This document shows positions 27,581 through 38,200 of a stretch of DNA of 64,000 nucleotides, one piece after another. Source of the DNA: Collimonas arenae (lineage in GTDB: Bacteria > Pseudomonadota > Gammaproteobacteria > Burkholderiales > Burkholderiaceae_D). The stretch lies in NCBI RefSeq assembly GCF_001584165.1, contig NZ_CP013233.1, positions 744,001-808,000 of the forward strand, given 5' to 3'. The notes beneath the pieces are model-generated. The model made no database searches and had not been told where the DNA came from. It saw nothing but the letters and a program-made list of their open reading frames with translations. Both the position numbers and the translations under genes were made by a program. How positions within the stretch are numbered: position 1 is the first letter of the stretch; every line of letters starts with the position of its first letter.

Positions 27581-28332
27581 ACGGGTTGCAGGTGTTGCGT
27601 TTGCTGCGGGTGTTGTTGCACCTGATGGTTGGTTTGTGGACTTGCGCTGTCGTGTTCCCGTTTACCGATGCTGCAGGGCGGCAGTGGCGCATCAAGCATT
27701 GGTCGATCAAGCTCCTGGCGATCTGCAGGGTGCGGGTTGCATTAAGCAATCCGCAAAACAGCGTGGCGCCGTCGCGCGCCTTGATTGTCGCCAATCACGT
27801 CTCGTGGCTGGACATCTTCGTCATCAATTCGATTCAAACCTGCCAGTTTGTCGGCAAGTCGGATATCCGCGATTGGCCGTTGATCGGTTGGTTGTGCGAA
27901 AAGGGCGGAACGATTTTTATCGCACGCGGCAAGCAGCGCGACGTGCGGCGGATATTTCAGGGTCTGGTCACCAGCATTCAAGCCGGCGACCGCGTTGCTT
28001 TTTTCCCCGAAGGAACCACGGCGGCCCAGGGGGCGGTGCTGCCCTTCCACGCCAATTTGTTTGAGGCGGCATTGGACGCAAAGGTGCCGGTGCAGCCGTA
28101 TGCGCTGCGTTACCTGGATGAACAGGGGAATCTGCATCCCGCCGCGGACTTTATCGGCGACATGACTTTCGCGCAAAGCATGCTGGCAATTTTGAAAGCG
28201 CCGCCGATGAAAGCTGAGTTGATCCAATTGGCGCCGGTCGATACCACCGGATCGCATCGCCGTGAATTGGCCGCTGCCACGCGCGTCCTGATCGCGGAAG
28301 CATTGGGACAAACCGAAAGCGTCGCGGCCTAG
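27577..28332 (+). CDS. plsC: 1-acyl-sn-glycerol-3-phosphate acyltransferase (PlsC family)
   Basis: The 251-residue protein has an N-terminal hydrophobic segment (residues 7-26), the acyltransferase motif NHVSWLD (HX4D), the block FVGKSDIRDWPLIGWL, and FPEGTTAAQGAVLPFH as the second motif. It should acylate lysophosphatidate at the inner membrane. It is translationally coupled to pyrC' and converges on apaH, 8 bases away. Such proteins sometimes act on other lysolipids (OlsA-like), so the exact substrate is open. Confidence 0.88.
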   Translation: MNGLQVLRLLRVLLHLMVGLWTCAVVFPFTDAAGRQWRIKHWSIKLLAICRVRVALSNPQNSVAPSRALIVANHVSWLDIFVINSIQTCQFVGKSDIRDWPLIGWLCEKGGTIFIARGKQRDVRRIFQGLVTSIQAGDRVAFFPEGTTAAQGAVLPFHANLFEAALDAKVPVQPYALRYLDEQGNLHPAADFIGDMTFAQSMLAILKAPPMKAELIQLAPVDTTGSHRRELAAATRVLIAEALGQTESVAA

Positions 28333-28340
28333 TTTTTATC

Positions 28341-29174
28341 TCAGCCCGGCCGTTGCGCCTGTGGGCAGCTCACCTGCAGCAGCAGGCGATCCGCCAATCG
28401 GACGGCGGTCAGTTTGCCGCCCCAGACGCAGCCGGTGTCCAGTCCGATCAGATTCGGCCTGAGTACCAATCCCATGGTTGACCAATGCCCACACACTACG
28501 GTGACATCCTGCGTTTGTCGTTGTGGGACGTCGAACCAGGGCAGATAGCCGGGCAGGGCGGTCCCGGTACTTTCCTTGGCATTGAATTCCATCGTTCCGT
28601 CGGCAGTGCAGAAACGTAGGCGAGTCAAGGCGTTGACGATACAGCGCAAGCGATCATTGCCTTGCAATGCATCGTCCCAACGTGCCGGTTGATTGCCATA
28701 CATTTCACGCAAGAAATCGACCCAATTGGGGCCGCGTAACACGTTTTCCACTTCCTGCGCTAATGCCAGCGTTTGGGATGCGGACCATTGCGGCAGTACG
28801 CCCGCATGCAAAAACAGATGATCCTGCTGCAACAGCGCCAGCGGACGATGACGCAGCCAGTCGAGCAACTCGTCCCGATCGGGAGCGTTGAGAATCTCAT
28901 CCAGAGTGTCGCTTTTGTGCAATTTGCGAATCCCGTGCGCGGCGGCCAGTAAATGCAAATCGTGATTGCCCAGCAGTGCCTGTGCGCGATCGCCGAGTGA
29001 ACGTATCAATCGCAATGTCGCCAGCGATTGCGGGCCACGGTTGACCAGGTCGCCGACGAAAATGAAATGCGCATCCGGCGTTGTCGCATTGATGCGTTTT
29101 AGCAGATCCAGCAGGCTTTGATGACAGCCTTGCAAGTCGCCAATGGCAAACAGGTTGGAACTGATGAGGGTCAT
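28341..29174 (-). CDS. apaH: Symmetrical diadenosine tetraphosphatase (ApaH)
   Basis: ApaH hydrolyses Ap4A to two ADP. From the ATG at 29174 the product is 277 residues and starts with the phosphoesterase blocks [26 protein letters not shown] and [11 protein letters not shown], then [11 protein letters not shown] and [10 protein letters not shown]. The family metal ligands are all present. An upstream in-frame extension to 29348 has no family resemblance and was rejected. It is divergent from the polysaccharide locus. Confidence 0.95.
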   Translation of the reverse strand: MTLISSNLFAIGDLQGCHQSLLDLLKRINATTPDAHFIFVGDLVNRGPQSLATLRLIRSLGDRAQALLGNHDLHLLAAAHGIRKLHKSDTLDEILNAPDRDELLDWLRHRPLALLQQDHLFLHAGVLPQWSASQTLALAQEVENVLRGPNWVDFLREMYGNQPARWDDALQGNDRLRCIVNALTRLRFCTADGTMEFNAKESTGTALPGYLPWFDVPQRQTQDVTVVCGHWSTMGLVLRPNLIGLDTGCVWGGKLTAVRLADRLLLQVSCPQAQRPG

Positions 29175-29569
29175 GTATTTTTGCGATTGACGTAGTTGCG
29201 GTTCGCTATTGTAGATCGGCAGTCGGGTTTTCGAGTTGCTCGTGGTTTTACCAGGTATTCGACAGATAGATAATTGGCAAGGAAATTGAAGAGATGTGCT
29301 CGTATGTGGCACTTCCTGCATTTCTGATGGTCGGATATCAACCGGCATTGAACTGATTTGTTGTTCAGTTGTTATTTAGCAACAAAATGTTACATTGCTT
29401 ACCCGATTACATAGGGTTAAAGATAGTTAAATGTTATTTAGGTAATTTATATTGGCCGCCAATAGTGGATAATTCGGGGTTACGCTCGGATTTCGTGAAT
29501 TCGAAGGGCGCGGAGCTTGTATAGCTCGTCAAGCACGGTTCTTCGAAATTCTATTTTTAGGACATATAT
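29175..29569. promoter_or_regulatory. 395-base AT-rich leader upstream of the polysaccharide locus
   Basis: This gap between divergent apaH and rfbB holds no convincing ORF. It is AT-rich between 29340 and 29470 and carries several imperfect -10-like blocks. One weak candidate is TTGCTT, 17 bases, TAAAGA around 29396-29424. I see no clear JUMPstart/ops element. The last 75 bases form a terminator-like structure, listed separately. Promoters for both flanking units must lie here. Confidence 0.45.
29497..29558 (+). terminator. Candidate attenuator hairpin just before rfbB
   Basis: GAATTCGAAG at 29497-29506 pairs with CTTCGAAATTC at 29541-29551 with one bulged base, and TATTTTT follows directly. 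The loop contains its own small hairpin (GAGCT tgtat AGCTC). It sits 12 bases upstream of the rfbB start, so it could attenuate the locus. Given the deletion-type errors in this window, the bulge itself may be a missing T. Confidence 0.35.
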
Positions 29570-30649
29570 ATGATTTTTGTTACTGGCGGAGCCGGCTTTA
29601 TTGGTTCCAATTTTGTACTCGACTGGTTGGCGCAAAACGACGAGCCGGTAGTTAATTTCGATAAGCTGACTTACGCTGGCAACATGAATAACCTGGCGAG
29701 CGTACGCCAGGATCCGCGTCATATTTTCGTGCAGGGTGATATCGGCAATACCGCGCAGGTTGCCGCCTTGCTGGCGCAGCATAAGCCGCGCGCCATCGTC
29801 CACTTTGCAGCGGAGAGTCACGTGGATCGCTCGATTCACGGTCCGGCGGCGTTTGTGGAAACCAACGTCAACGGCACTTTCGGCTTGCTTGAAGCCTCGC
29901 GTGCTTATTGGAACGCGCTGCCTGACGATGAGAAGGCGGCATTCCGCTTCCTGCACGTCTCCACCGATGAAGTATATGGCACGCTGGGTCCGAATGATGC
30001 GCCGTTTACCGAAACCACGCAGTACGCTCCCAACAGCCCTTACTCGGCATCGAAAGCAGCCTCGGACCATCTGGTCAGGTCCTATCACCATACCTATGGC
30101 TTACCGACCCTAACCACCAACTGCTCGAATAACTACGGCTCCTATCATTTCCCGGAAAAACTGATTCCGCTGATCATCACGAATGCCCGCGCCGGCAAAC
30201 CACTGCCGATATACGGCGACGGCCAGCAAGTGCGCGATTGGCTCTATGTAAGTGATCACTGCGCAGCAATCCGTCGGGTGCTGGAAGCGGGGAAACCCGG
30301 TGAGGTCTATAACGTCGGCGGCTGGAATGAGAAAGCCAACCTGGACGTAGTCCATACACTGTGCGACATCCTGGACGAACTCGATCCGAAAGCCGGTGGC
30401 AGCTACCGTGACCAGATCACCTACGTCACCGACCGTCCCGGCCATGATCGCCGCTACGCCATTGATGCGCGGAAGATTGAGCGTGAGCTGGGCTGGAAGC
30501 CGGTTGAAACATTCGATACCGGTATCCGTAAGACTATCCAGTGGTATCTGGCGAATCAGGAATGGGTCAAAGATGTGCAGTCCGGCGATTACCTGAAATG
30601 GGTCGAAAAAAACTACGAGCAGCGTCAGAATCCGGTGGAGACCAAGTAA
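29570..30649 (+). CDS. rfbB: dTDP-glucose 4,6-dehydratase (RfbB/RmlB)
   Basis: This is the second step of dTDP-L-rhamnose synthesis. The 359-residue extended SDR has the NAD loop [12 protein letters not shown] at residues 4-15, AESHVDRSI, the active-site region STDEVYG, the YxxxK pair [13 protein letters not shown], and [14 protein letters not shown]. It is the first gene of the polysaccharide locus. Its stop overlaps the rfbA start by one base. Confidence 0.97.
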   Translation: MIFVTGGAGFIGSNFVLDWLAQNDEPVVNFDKLTYAGNMNNLASVRQDPRHIFVQGDIGNTAQVAALLAQHKPRAIVHFAAESHVDRSIHGPAAFVETNVNGTFGLLEASRAYWNALPDDEKAAFRFLHVSTDEVYGTLGPNDAPFTETTQYAPNSPYSASKAASDHLVRSYHHTYGLPTLTTNCSNNYGSYHFPEKLIPLIITNARAGKPLPIYGDGQQVRDWLYVSDHCAAIRRVLEAGKPGEVYNVGGWNEKANLDVVHTLCDILDELDPKAGGSYRDQITYVTDRPGHDRRYAIDARKIERELGWKPVETFDTGIRKTIQWYLANQEWVKDVQSGDYLKWVEKNYEQRQNPVETK

Positions 30650-31548
30650 TGACAACGTCAACATCCCCAAGCCGCAAGGGCATTATTCTTGCTGGCGGTT
30701 CGGGTACACGCTTGTACCCTGTCACCATGGCAGTTTCAAAACAGCTGCTGCCGGTATACGACAAGCCAATGATCTACTACCCGCTGACCACGCTGATGCT
30801 GGCCGGGATACGGGAAATCCTGATCATTTCAACACCGCAGGATACGCCGCGTTTCAAGGAACTGTTGGGCGACGGGCGGCAGTGGGGCATTGAATTGAGC
30901 TACGCGGTGCAGCCAACTCCCGACGGCCTGGCGCAGGCATTCATTATCGGCCGCGATTTTGTTGGCGACTCGCCTTCAGCGCTGATCCTCGGCGACAACA
31001 TCTATTACGGACATGATTTCGAAAACCAGCTGCGTGCAGCCTCTGCGCGTACCGAGGGCTCCACGGTCTTTGCCTATCATGTGCACGATCCGGAGCGGTA
31101 TGGTGTGGTCGAATTTGATGACCAGCGCTGCGCAGTGAGTCTTGAAGAGAAGCCGGCATTACCCAAGTCGAACTACGCGGTCACCGGCTTGTATTTCTAT
31201 GATCGTCAGGTATGCGACATCGCAGCTGGCATCAAGCCATCGCAGCGGGGCGAGCTCGAAATTACTGACGTCAATCGCGTCTATCTGGAAAACAATCAGT
31301 TGAATGTCGAACTGATGGGACGCGGTATGGCATGGCTGGACACCGGCACCCATGAATCATTGTTGGAGGCGGGGCAGTTCATTGCGACCATTGAGAACAG
31401 GCAGGGGCTGAAAGTCGCTTGTCCGGAAGAGATTGCATATCGCAAAGGTTATATCAACGCAGCGCAACTCGATGCGCTAGCGCAGCCACTGAAAAAGAAC
31501 GGCTATGGCCAGTATTTGATGCGGTTATTAAAAGACAAGGTGTATTAA
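30649..31548 (+). CDS. rfbA: Glucose-1-phosphate thymidylyltransferase (RfbA/RmlA)
   Basis: RmlA makes dTDP-glucose from dTTP and glucose-1-phosphate. From the ATG at 30649 the product is 299 residues, with the nucleotide loop [16 protein letters not shown], the primer-like DKPMIYYPL, and [12 protein letters not shown] and [14 protein letters not shown]. The frame is open 36 codons upstream inside rfbB, but the family N-terminus and the TAATG junction fix the start. It is 2 bases from rfbC. Confidence 0.97.
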   Translation: MTTSTSPSRKGIILAGGSGTRLYPVTMAVSKQLLPVYDKPMIYYPLTTLMLAGIREILIISTPQDTPRFKELLGDGRQWGIELSYAVQPTPDGLAQAFIIGRDFVGDSPSALILGDNIYYGHDFENQLRAASARTEGSTVFAYHVHDPERYGVVEFDDQRCAVSLEEKPALPKSNYAVTGLYFYDRQVCDIAAGIKPSQRGELEITDVNRVYLENNQLNVELMGRGMAWLDTGTHESLLEAGQFIATIENRQGLKVACPEEIAYRKGYINAAQLDALAQPLKKNGYGQYLMRLLKDKVY

Positions 31549-31550
31549 AG

Positions 31551-32096
31551 ATGCAAGTACAAACAACGCATATTCCTGACGTATTGATTTTTGAACCCAA
31601 AGTATTTGGCGACGACCGCGGCTTTTTCTACGAAAGCTTCAACGAGCGTCGTTTCACCGAGTTGACCGGGGTAAGTACCAATTTTGTTCAGGATAATCAC
31701 TCGAAATCGGCTCGCAACGTGCTGCGTGGCCTGCATTATCAGATCCAGCAACCTCAGGGAAAATTGGTTCGTGTTGTTGCCGGCGAGGTGTTCGATGTTG
31801 CTGTCGATATCAGGAAAAGCTCCGCTACCTTCGGACAATGGGTCGGTGTGGTCTTGTCCGCAGAAAACAAGCGGCAGCTCTGGGTGCCGCCTGGATTTGC
31901 CCATGGCTTCGTGGTGACCAGCGAGTCAGCCGAGTTCCTGTACAAAACCACCGATTACTGGGCGCCAGAACATGAGCGCAGCATTCTCTGGAACGATCCA
32001 GCAATTGGGATCAAATGGCCAATCCAAGGAGAGCCGTTATTGTCGGGCAAGGATCAGATTGGCAAACTGCTTGCTAACGCCGAGGTATTTGCATGA
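31551..32096 (+). CDS. rfbC: dTDP-4-dehydrorhamnose 3,5-epimerase (RfbC/RmlC)
   Basis: A 181-residue cupin-type epimerase with DDRGFFYESFNERRF, NHSKSARNVLRGLHYQ (catalytic His), LVRVVAGEVFDVAVD, WVPPGFAHGFV and EFLYKTTDYWAPEHERSI. From the ATG at 31551 it has the expected length. The longer frame from 31419 lies within rfbA and was rejected. It overlaps rfbD by 4 bases. Confidence 0.97.
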   Translation: MQVQTTHIPDVLIFEPKVFGDDRGFFYESFNERRFTELTGVSTNFVQDNHSKSARNVLRGLHYQIQQPQGKLVRVVAGEVFDVAVDIRKSSATFGQWVGVVLSAENKRQLWVPPGFAHGFVVTSESAEFLYKTTDYWAPEHERSILWNDPAIGIKWPIQGEPLLSGKDQIGKLLANAEVFA

Positions 32097-32985
32097 GGAT
32101 TCTGCTCACAGGGAGGACCGGCCAGGTTGGCCATGAATTAGAGTGCAGCCTGCGCGGCTCGGGCGATATTATTGCGATGGATCGTAGCCAGATGGATCTG
32201 TCCGATCTTGCTCAAGTGCGCGATGTCGTCCGCAGTGTCAAGCCGGACCTGATCATTAATCCTGCCGCGTATACCGCGGTCGACAAGGCGGAGAGTGAGC
32301 CGGAGCTTGCGATGCGCATTAATGGAGAGGCCCTGGAGTGATGGCAGAAGAGGCCAAAAAAATCGGTGCGGCGATGATCCATTACTCCACCGATTATGTG
32401 TTTGACGGCAGCAAAGATACGCCTTACCTGGAAACCGATCGGACTTGTCCGATCAATGTTTACGGCAAAACCAAACTGGCTGGCGAGCAAGCTGTTCAAG
32501 CTGCGGGTATTCCGCATTTGATTCTGCGCACCAGTTGGGTATATGGCATGCATGGAAAGAATTTTCTTTTAACCATGTTGCGTCTGGCGCAAGAGCGCGA
32601 CGAGTTGCGCATTGTGGCAGATCAGCATGGCTCACCGACTTGGTGTCGCACGATTGCCGAAGGTACCGCCGCCATTGTGGCCCAAATCAATGATGCGCAA
32701 GACGGCCGCGATTGGCTGCGGCAGCATTCAGGCATTTATAACCTGACTAGTCAGGGACAAACCACGTGGTACGGATTTACCAAGGCGATTCTTGAGCATG
32801 CCAACATCGACAAGAAACCACGTCTAACGCCTATTTCAACGCAAGAGTATCCTTTGCCAGCCACGCGGCCAGCCTATTCGGTCATGTCCGGGGAAAAATT
32901 CATTAACAACTTTTTGAATTTACCTACTTGGGAAGACGCTTTAGTTTCCTGTCTTCAAAACAAGACATTTTCGGATAACGTATGA
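32093..32985 (+). CDS. rfbD: dTDP-4-dehydrorhamnose reductase (RfbD/RmlD; frame broken by one missing base)
   Basis: The last step of dTDP-L-rhamnose synthesis. The first frame has the NAD(P) loop MRILLTGRTGQVGHEL and INPAAYTAVDKAE and ends at 32341. The second, from 32338, has MIHYSTDYVFDGSK, YGKTKLAGEQ and LRTSWVYG. Adding one C to the CCC run at 32331-32333 gives INGEAPGVMAEEAKK and a 297-residue protein; as read the length is 3n-1. Gene order is rfbBACD. It overlaps wzm by 4 bases. Confidence 0.9.
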
Positions 32986-33809
32986 ACCCTCATGCAACAC
33001 AATCGGCCTCTCTACGGGCCCTTGCCAAGAGCGTTTGGCAAAATCGGCTGCTTATTTTTCAAATGAGTCGCCGCGAGGTTGTCGGTCGCTATAAAGGGTC
33101 TGTATTGGGGTTGGCATGGTCCTTCTTCAATCCGGTATTCATGCTGACCGTGTATACCTTTGTTTTCTCGGAAATTTTTAAATCGCGTTGGGCCGGCGGC
33201 GACGAAAGCAAAACCCAGTTCGCAGTGCTGTTATTTGTCGGCATGATTGTGCAGGGTTTATTTGCTGAGGTGCTCAATCGCGCTCCTAGCTTGATAGTTT
33301 ACAACGTAAATTATGTCAAGAAAGTGGTCTTTCCGATCGAGATATTGCCGATCGTTGCGATGGGGGCTGCACTGTTTCACAGCCTGATCAGCATGAGCGT
33401 TCTGCTGATTGCCTTTGTGCTTTTTAACGGCTATCTGCACTGGACGGCTGTGTTTATCCCGCTGGTTCTGCTACCGCTGATTGTCCTCATTATCGGTTTC
33501 GCCTGGATGCTGGCATCTCTGGGAGTGTTCCTGCGCGATGTTGGCCAAACTATCACCATCATCACGACCGTACTGATGTTTTTGTCCCCAGTCTTTTATC
33601 CGGTCAGTGCGGTACCGGAGAAGTTTCGCGTATGGATTATGGCAAATCCACTGACCTTTATCATTGAGCAATCCCGTGAAGTGCTTATCTGGGGACGATT
33701 GCCAGACTGGACTGGTTTGAGCATTTATATGGTTGCAGCCGTACTGGTTGCTTGGGCGGGCTTTGCCTGGTTCCAGAAGACCAAGAAGGGATTTGCAGAT
33801 GTCCTCTAA
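32982..33809 (+). CDS. wzm: Polysaccharide ABC-2 transporter permease (Wzm)
   Basis: A 275-residue inner-membrane protein of the ABC-2 type with about six hydrophobic helices. The N-terminal motif RREVVGRYKGSVLGLAWSF is typical of Wzm/KpsM-like permeases, and the helix loop LSPVFYPVSAVPEKFR is the family signature near the fifth helix. It should export an undecaprenyl-linked glycan with Wzt. It overlaps both rfbD and wzt, so the complex is translationally coupled. Confidence 0.93.
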   Translation: MNPHATQSASLRALAKSVWQNRLLIFQMSRREVVGRYKGSVLGLAWSFFNPVFMLTVYTFVFSEIFKSRWAGGDESKTQFAVLLFVGMIVQGLFAEVLNRAPSLIVYNVNYVKKVVFPIEILPIVAMGAALFHSLISMSVLLIAFVLFNGYLHWTAVFIPLVLLPLIVLIIGFAWMLASLGVFLRDVGQTITIITTVLMFLSPVFYPVSAVPEKFRVWIMANPLTFIIEQSREVLIWGRLPDWTGLSIYMVAAVLVAWAGFAWFQKTKKGFADVL

Positions 33810-35223
33810 TGAACTTGGCATGCCTGTTGTGCAGACGACGGGGGATAGTGAGAGCAAGCAAGCTGAACTCGTCGCGATCCGCGTTAATAGCCTCAGTAAG
33901 TGCTATCAGATCTATGACAACCCGCGTGATCGACTCAAGCAATTTGTCGTCCCTCGCCTGCAACGTCTAGCGAGAAAATCATCAAAGCATTACTTTCGCG
34001 AATTTTGGGCGTTAAAGGACGTTTCGTTCGAAATAAAAAAAGGCGAAAGCGTTGGCATTATCGGACGCAACGGGTCGGGTAAATCGACAATGCTGCAAAT
34101 TATCTGCGGGACGCTTCATCCCAGTGCTGGTGATATCGAGGTCAACGGCCGGGTTGCCGCCTTACTGGAGCTCGGTTCTGGTTTTAACCCTGAGTTCACC
34201 GGGCGTGAAAATGTTTACATGAACGCAGGTGTTCTAGGTTTGACACTGCAGCAGACTAAGGACAGATTTGCTGAAATCGAGGCCTTTGCCGACATCGGTG
34301 ACTTTATTGATCAGCCAGTAAAGACCTATTCAAGCGGGATGATGGTGCGCTTGGCATTCGCAGTTATCGCTCACGTGGACGCGGATATTCTGGTTATTGA
34401 TGAAGCCTTGGCTGTTGGCGATGCTTTTTTCACGCAAAAATGCATGCGATTTTTGCGTCACTTTATGAAAACCGGCACAGTCCTTTTTGTCAGTCACGAT
34501 ACTGGCGCCATCAAGAATTTGTGCAATCGCGCAATCTGGATAGAAAAAGGGAAAGTCTTGCAGGAAGGTAGTCCCAAGGACGTCTGTGAGTCGTATCTGG
34601 AAGCATTTTATGAAGCACAGCAGGGTAAAAGCAGTACCACCAAGCTCAAGATACTTAAAAAGCACGATGGTGTCCGTGTTCAAAAGGATCAACGCATGGC
34701 ATTCATCAATGCCAGCAATTTGCGTAATGATTTGCAAATTTTCAAATTTGACCCGGAGTCTGCTTCATTTGGCGACGGCGGGGCGCAAATTACGGCGGTT
34801 GAATTTTTGGATAGTGATGGCTCGTCACTGTCATGGGTTGTCGGGGGGGAACTGGTAACTCTTGTGGTTCAGGCAACCGTGAATCAACCCTTGGAAGGTC
34901 CAATTATCGGCTTTACAGTCAAAGATCGTTTAGGTCAGGCGTTATTTGGAGAGAATACTTACCTGACGAATATGGATAACCCATTGTCCGGTTCTATAGG
35001 TGATGAAGTACAGGCTGAATTTACATTTTTGATGCCGATACTCCCTCCAGGCGACTATAGCGTAAACGTGGCAATTGCTAGCGGAACTCAGGTACAACAT
35101 ATTCAACATCATTGGATTTCTGATGCAGTGATGTTCAAATCTCAATCAAGTAGCTCGTCTACCGGACTGATTGGCATACCGATGCACCAGATAAAACTTG
35201 ATGTAGCAAGGAATTTAACGTGA
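33799..35223 (+). CDS. wzt: Polysaccharide ABC transporter ATPase with C-terminal carbohydrate-binding domain (Wzt)
   Basis: From the ATG at 33799 the product is 474 residues. The ATPase half has Walker A GRNGSGKST (about residues 90-98), the signature YSSGMMVRLAFA and Walker B ILVIDEALAVGD. After about residue 320 comes a beta-rich Wzt_C-type domain (GDGGAQITAVEFLDSDG ... HHWISDAVMFK). In E. coli O9a-type systems this domain recognises the chain-terminating group before export. Its stop overlaps the start of a methyltransferase fusion by 4 bases, pointing to a terminator-recognition pair. Confidence 0.93.
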   Translation: MSSNELGMPVVQTTGDSESKQAELVAIRVNSLSKCYQIYDNPRDRLKQFVVPRLQRLARKSSKHYFREFWALKDVSFEIKKGESVGIIGRNGSGKSTMLQIICGTLHPSAGDIEVNGRVAALLELGSGFNPEFTGRENVYMNAGVLGLTLQQTKDRFAEIEAFADIGDFIDQPVKTYSSGMMVRLAFAVIAHVDADILVIDEALAVGDAFFTQKCMRFLRHFMKTGTVLFVSHDTGAIKNLCNRAIWIEKGKVLQEGSPKDVCESYLEAFYEAQQGKSSTTKLKILKKHDGVRVQKDQRMAFINASNLRNDLQIFKFDPESASFGDGGAQITAVEFLDSDGSSLSWVVGGELVTLVVQATVNQPLEGPIIGFTVKDRLGQALFGENTYLTNMDNPLSGSIGDEVQAEFTFLMPILPPGDYSVNVAIASGTQVQHIQHHWISDAVMFKSQSSSSSTGLIGIPMHQIKLDVARNLT

Positions 35224-38200
35224 AGAAAGAATTGGACTCTTTGGAATTTACCGGTGAGCGCTTTGTGCCGGGGGCTGTACACGGAAGTATTGAACTTGAG
35301 CATTTGCATCGATATTTGCAAGCTAGCGAAATTGCGGCTGGAAAAGTGGTTCTGGATCTTGCCAGTGGGGAAGGTTATGGCTCTGAACTGATAGCGCATA
35401 AGGCGCTTAAAGTTATAGGTGTTGATATTTCGGCTGAAGCGGTTGCGCATGCGCGCAAGCGTTATGCGGCGGAGAATCTCGAATATATGGTGGGGAGTTG
35501 TGCTGAAATTCCTTTGCCTGATGCCAGCATTGATATGGTCGTAAGTTTTGAGACAATCGAGCACCATGATCAACACGAAAAAATGATGCAGGAAATTAAG
35601 CGCGTCTTGCGTAAAGACGGCGTGTTGCTGATTTCAAGTCCAGATAAATACTACTATTCCATTGAGCCTGCCAACATAAACCCTCATCATGTAAAAGAGT
35701 TGTATGAGCACGAGTTCAAGCAGCTTCTTGAGGGCTACTATAAAAACATCACGTATTTCGGTCAACGTGTCGTTTACGGATCTGGCATATTTTCCGAGTC
35801 GACCCCGACAGCAGCAACTGGATATTTACTCGAGAATGAAAAGCTCGAAAAAGCATCGGGCATTTTAAAGCCGGTTTATTGGATCGCACTTGCCTCGGAT
35901 GTTCAGCTTCCCGAACTTCCTTCTGGAGTACTTGAACAACCGATAGCGGACTCTGAAATTACCCAATTTTGGCGTGGATTGATGGCCGAGCGTGACGAAA
36001 AAATTGCTCATCTTCACAATACAATTGCGTCTCTTCGCGACACAATTACTGGTCATGACGGGAAAATTGCGGAGCAACAAGCGAATTTGAAGCAGATGCT
36101 GGATGACCAAAACAAGGTGCACCAAAATCACGCCATCGAACTCGAGAAAGCAGTTGGAGACGAGCAGAAACGTAATCTGGCATTAGCGTCGGAAGTTTCA
36201 AACCTTCGCATTCAACTACAAGGCATCAAGGACTCACGCTCATGGAGGATGACTGCTCCTCTCCGTCGTATTATGTCGATGACTCGCGTTGTGTTGCTGT
36301 CTGTGTCGAGAAGAATACTCAGTGTGTACCGCCGACTACCAATTGGACACGCCGCAAAACAAGGGATAAAGAACGCTATTTTCCCAGTGTTTGGTTTTGG
36401 ACTCCAGCGCTGGGAGCCATATAGACAATGGAAAGTGCGCCAAGAAGGTCAGCATAATTGGCCCAATAACAACAATTCGAGACAGTCAGTATCGACTTCC
36501 TATGTCCCCTCGCAACTCCTTGCCGCCGCTGATGGCGTGTGGGAATGGGCAGACTATGGAGTTGTCAAATCACGTATTGCTCAGGCCAAAGCGTCGCGGC
36601 TTGCACAGGTATCGCCCAAACCATTGGATTTGATCGACATTGCTCAGGAGTCTTTATCATCCGCTGCTTCAAGAGTGCAATTGCCACCCCTCGTCTCTAC
36701 CCCGGACGTGTCGATCATTCTTCCGGTGTTCAATAATCTCAAGCTGACGCTCGAGTGCTTACTGTCGATTGCAAAATATTCTTGCTCTGATGTTTCATAC
36801 GAGATTATCGTCGCAGACGATGCTTCCACGGATGAAACAGCACAAATCATCAACTCCATTCCGAATGTGCGGCTTGTTCGAAATGAGCAGAATTTAGGAT
36901 TCTTGCTAAATTGCAATCGTGCTCTCGAACACGTAAAGGGTAATTACGTTTTATACCTGAATAATGATGTTCAGGTCACGGCTGGCTGGCTGAGTGCTCT
37001 ATTGAATACTTTTGTGACGCATCCTAATGTTGGCGCAGTGGGGCCACGCTTCGTTTACCCGAGTGGTCATTTGCAAGAAGCCGGTGTGGCATTCCGACCA
37101 GATGGAACCGCAGACATGATTGGCCTTAATGACGATCCTGCGAAGGAGCGCTTTTCGTACGTTCGACGTGTGGACTATGTCTCAGGTGCGTGTTTATTGT
37201 TGCCGACAAAATTGGCCAAGCAGATTGGTGGATTCTCTGAAGAATATCTCCCCTGTTATTGTGAAGACAGCGATTTATGTTTAAGTGTGCAACAGGCCGG
37301 ATACTACGTTTATTACAATCCCGCTGCCACGATTGTGCATCATCTGTCCAAGACAACTGGCGCAGTTGACGACAGTTTCAAGATGCGTTGTATTTATAAG
37401 AATCTAAACACCCTGCAAAATAAATGGCATGACCGACTGGAAAAATCGATTGATCCTAAACTGATCGCGTTCTATTTGCCGCAATTTCATCCAATGCCGG
37501 AAAATGACAAATGGTGGGGCACAGGTTTCACTGAGTGGACAAATGTCAGCAAGGCGCACCCGAATTTTGTGGGTCATTATCAACCACGCTTGCCCGCGGA
37601 TTTGGGCTATTACGATTTAAGACTTTCCGAGGTCATGGAGCAGCAGGCTGAGTTGGCGCGTCGTTATGGTGTGGAAGGATTCTGTTTTTATTATTATTGG
37701 TTTGACGGAAAGCGACTACTTGACCGCCCAATCGAGCAGATGCTGGAGTCTGGTAAGCCTGATTTCCCATTTTGCCTGTGCTGGGCAAACGAAAATTGGA
37801 CTCGGAGATGGGATGGTCAAGATCACGAAGTTCTGATGGCGCAATCCCATTCAGTTGAAGATGATACAGCGGTAATTTTGGACTTAATCCGCTTCTTCCG
37901 GGACCAACGTTATATCAAGATTGACGGACGTCCTTTGCTATTGGCCTATCGCGTTACCTTGTTCCCAGATTTTGCACAAACAGCTGCGAGATGGAGGACT
38001 ATTTGCAGAGAACAGGGCATTGGCGAAATTTATATTGCTATGGTTGAGTCATTCGAGTTGGTACACGCAAATACACATCCTAGTGAATTTGGGTGCGATG
38101 CCGCGGTAGAGTTTCCACCACAAGGCCTTGCTGAGCAGAAGAAGCCATCGGGTGCTGTTATCAATCCGAATTTTGCGGGAGGTGTTGCAGACTATCGTGA

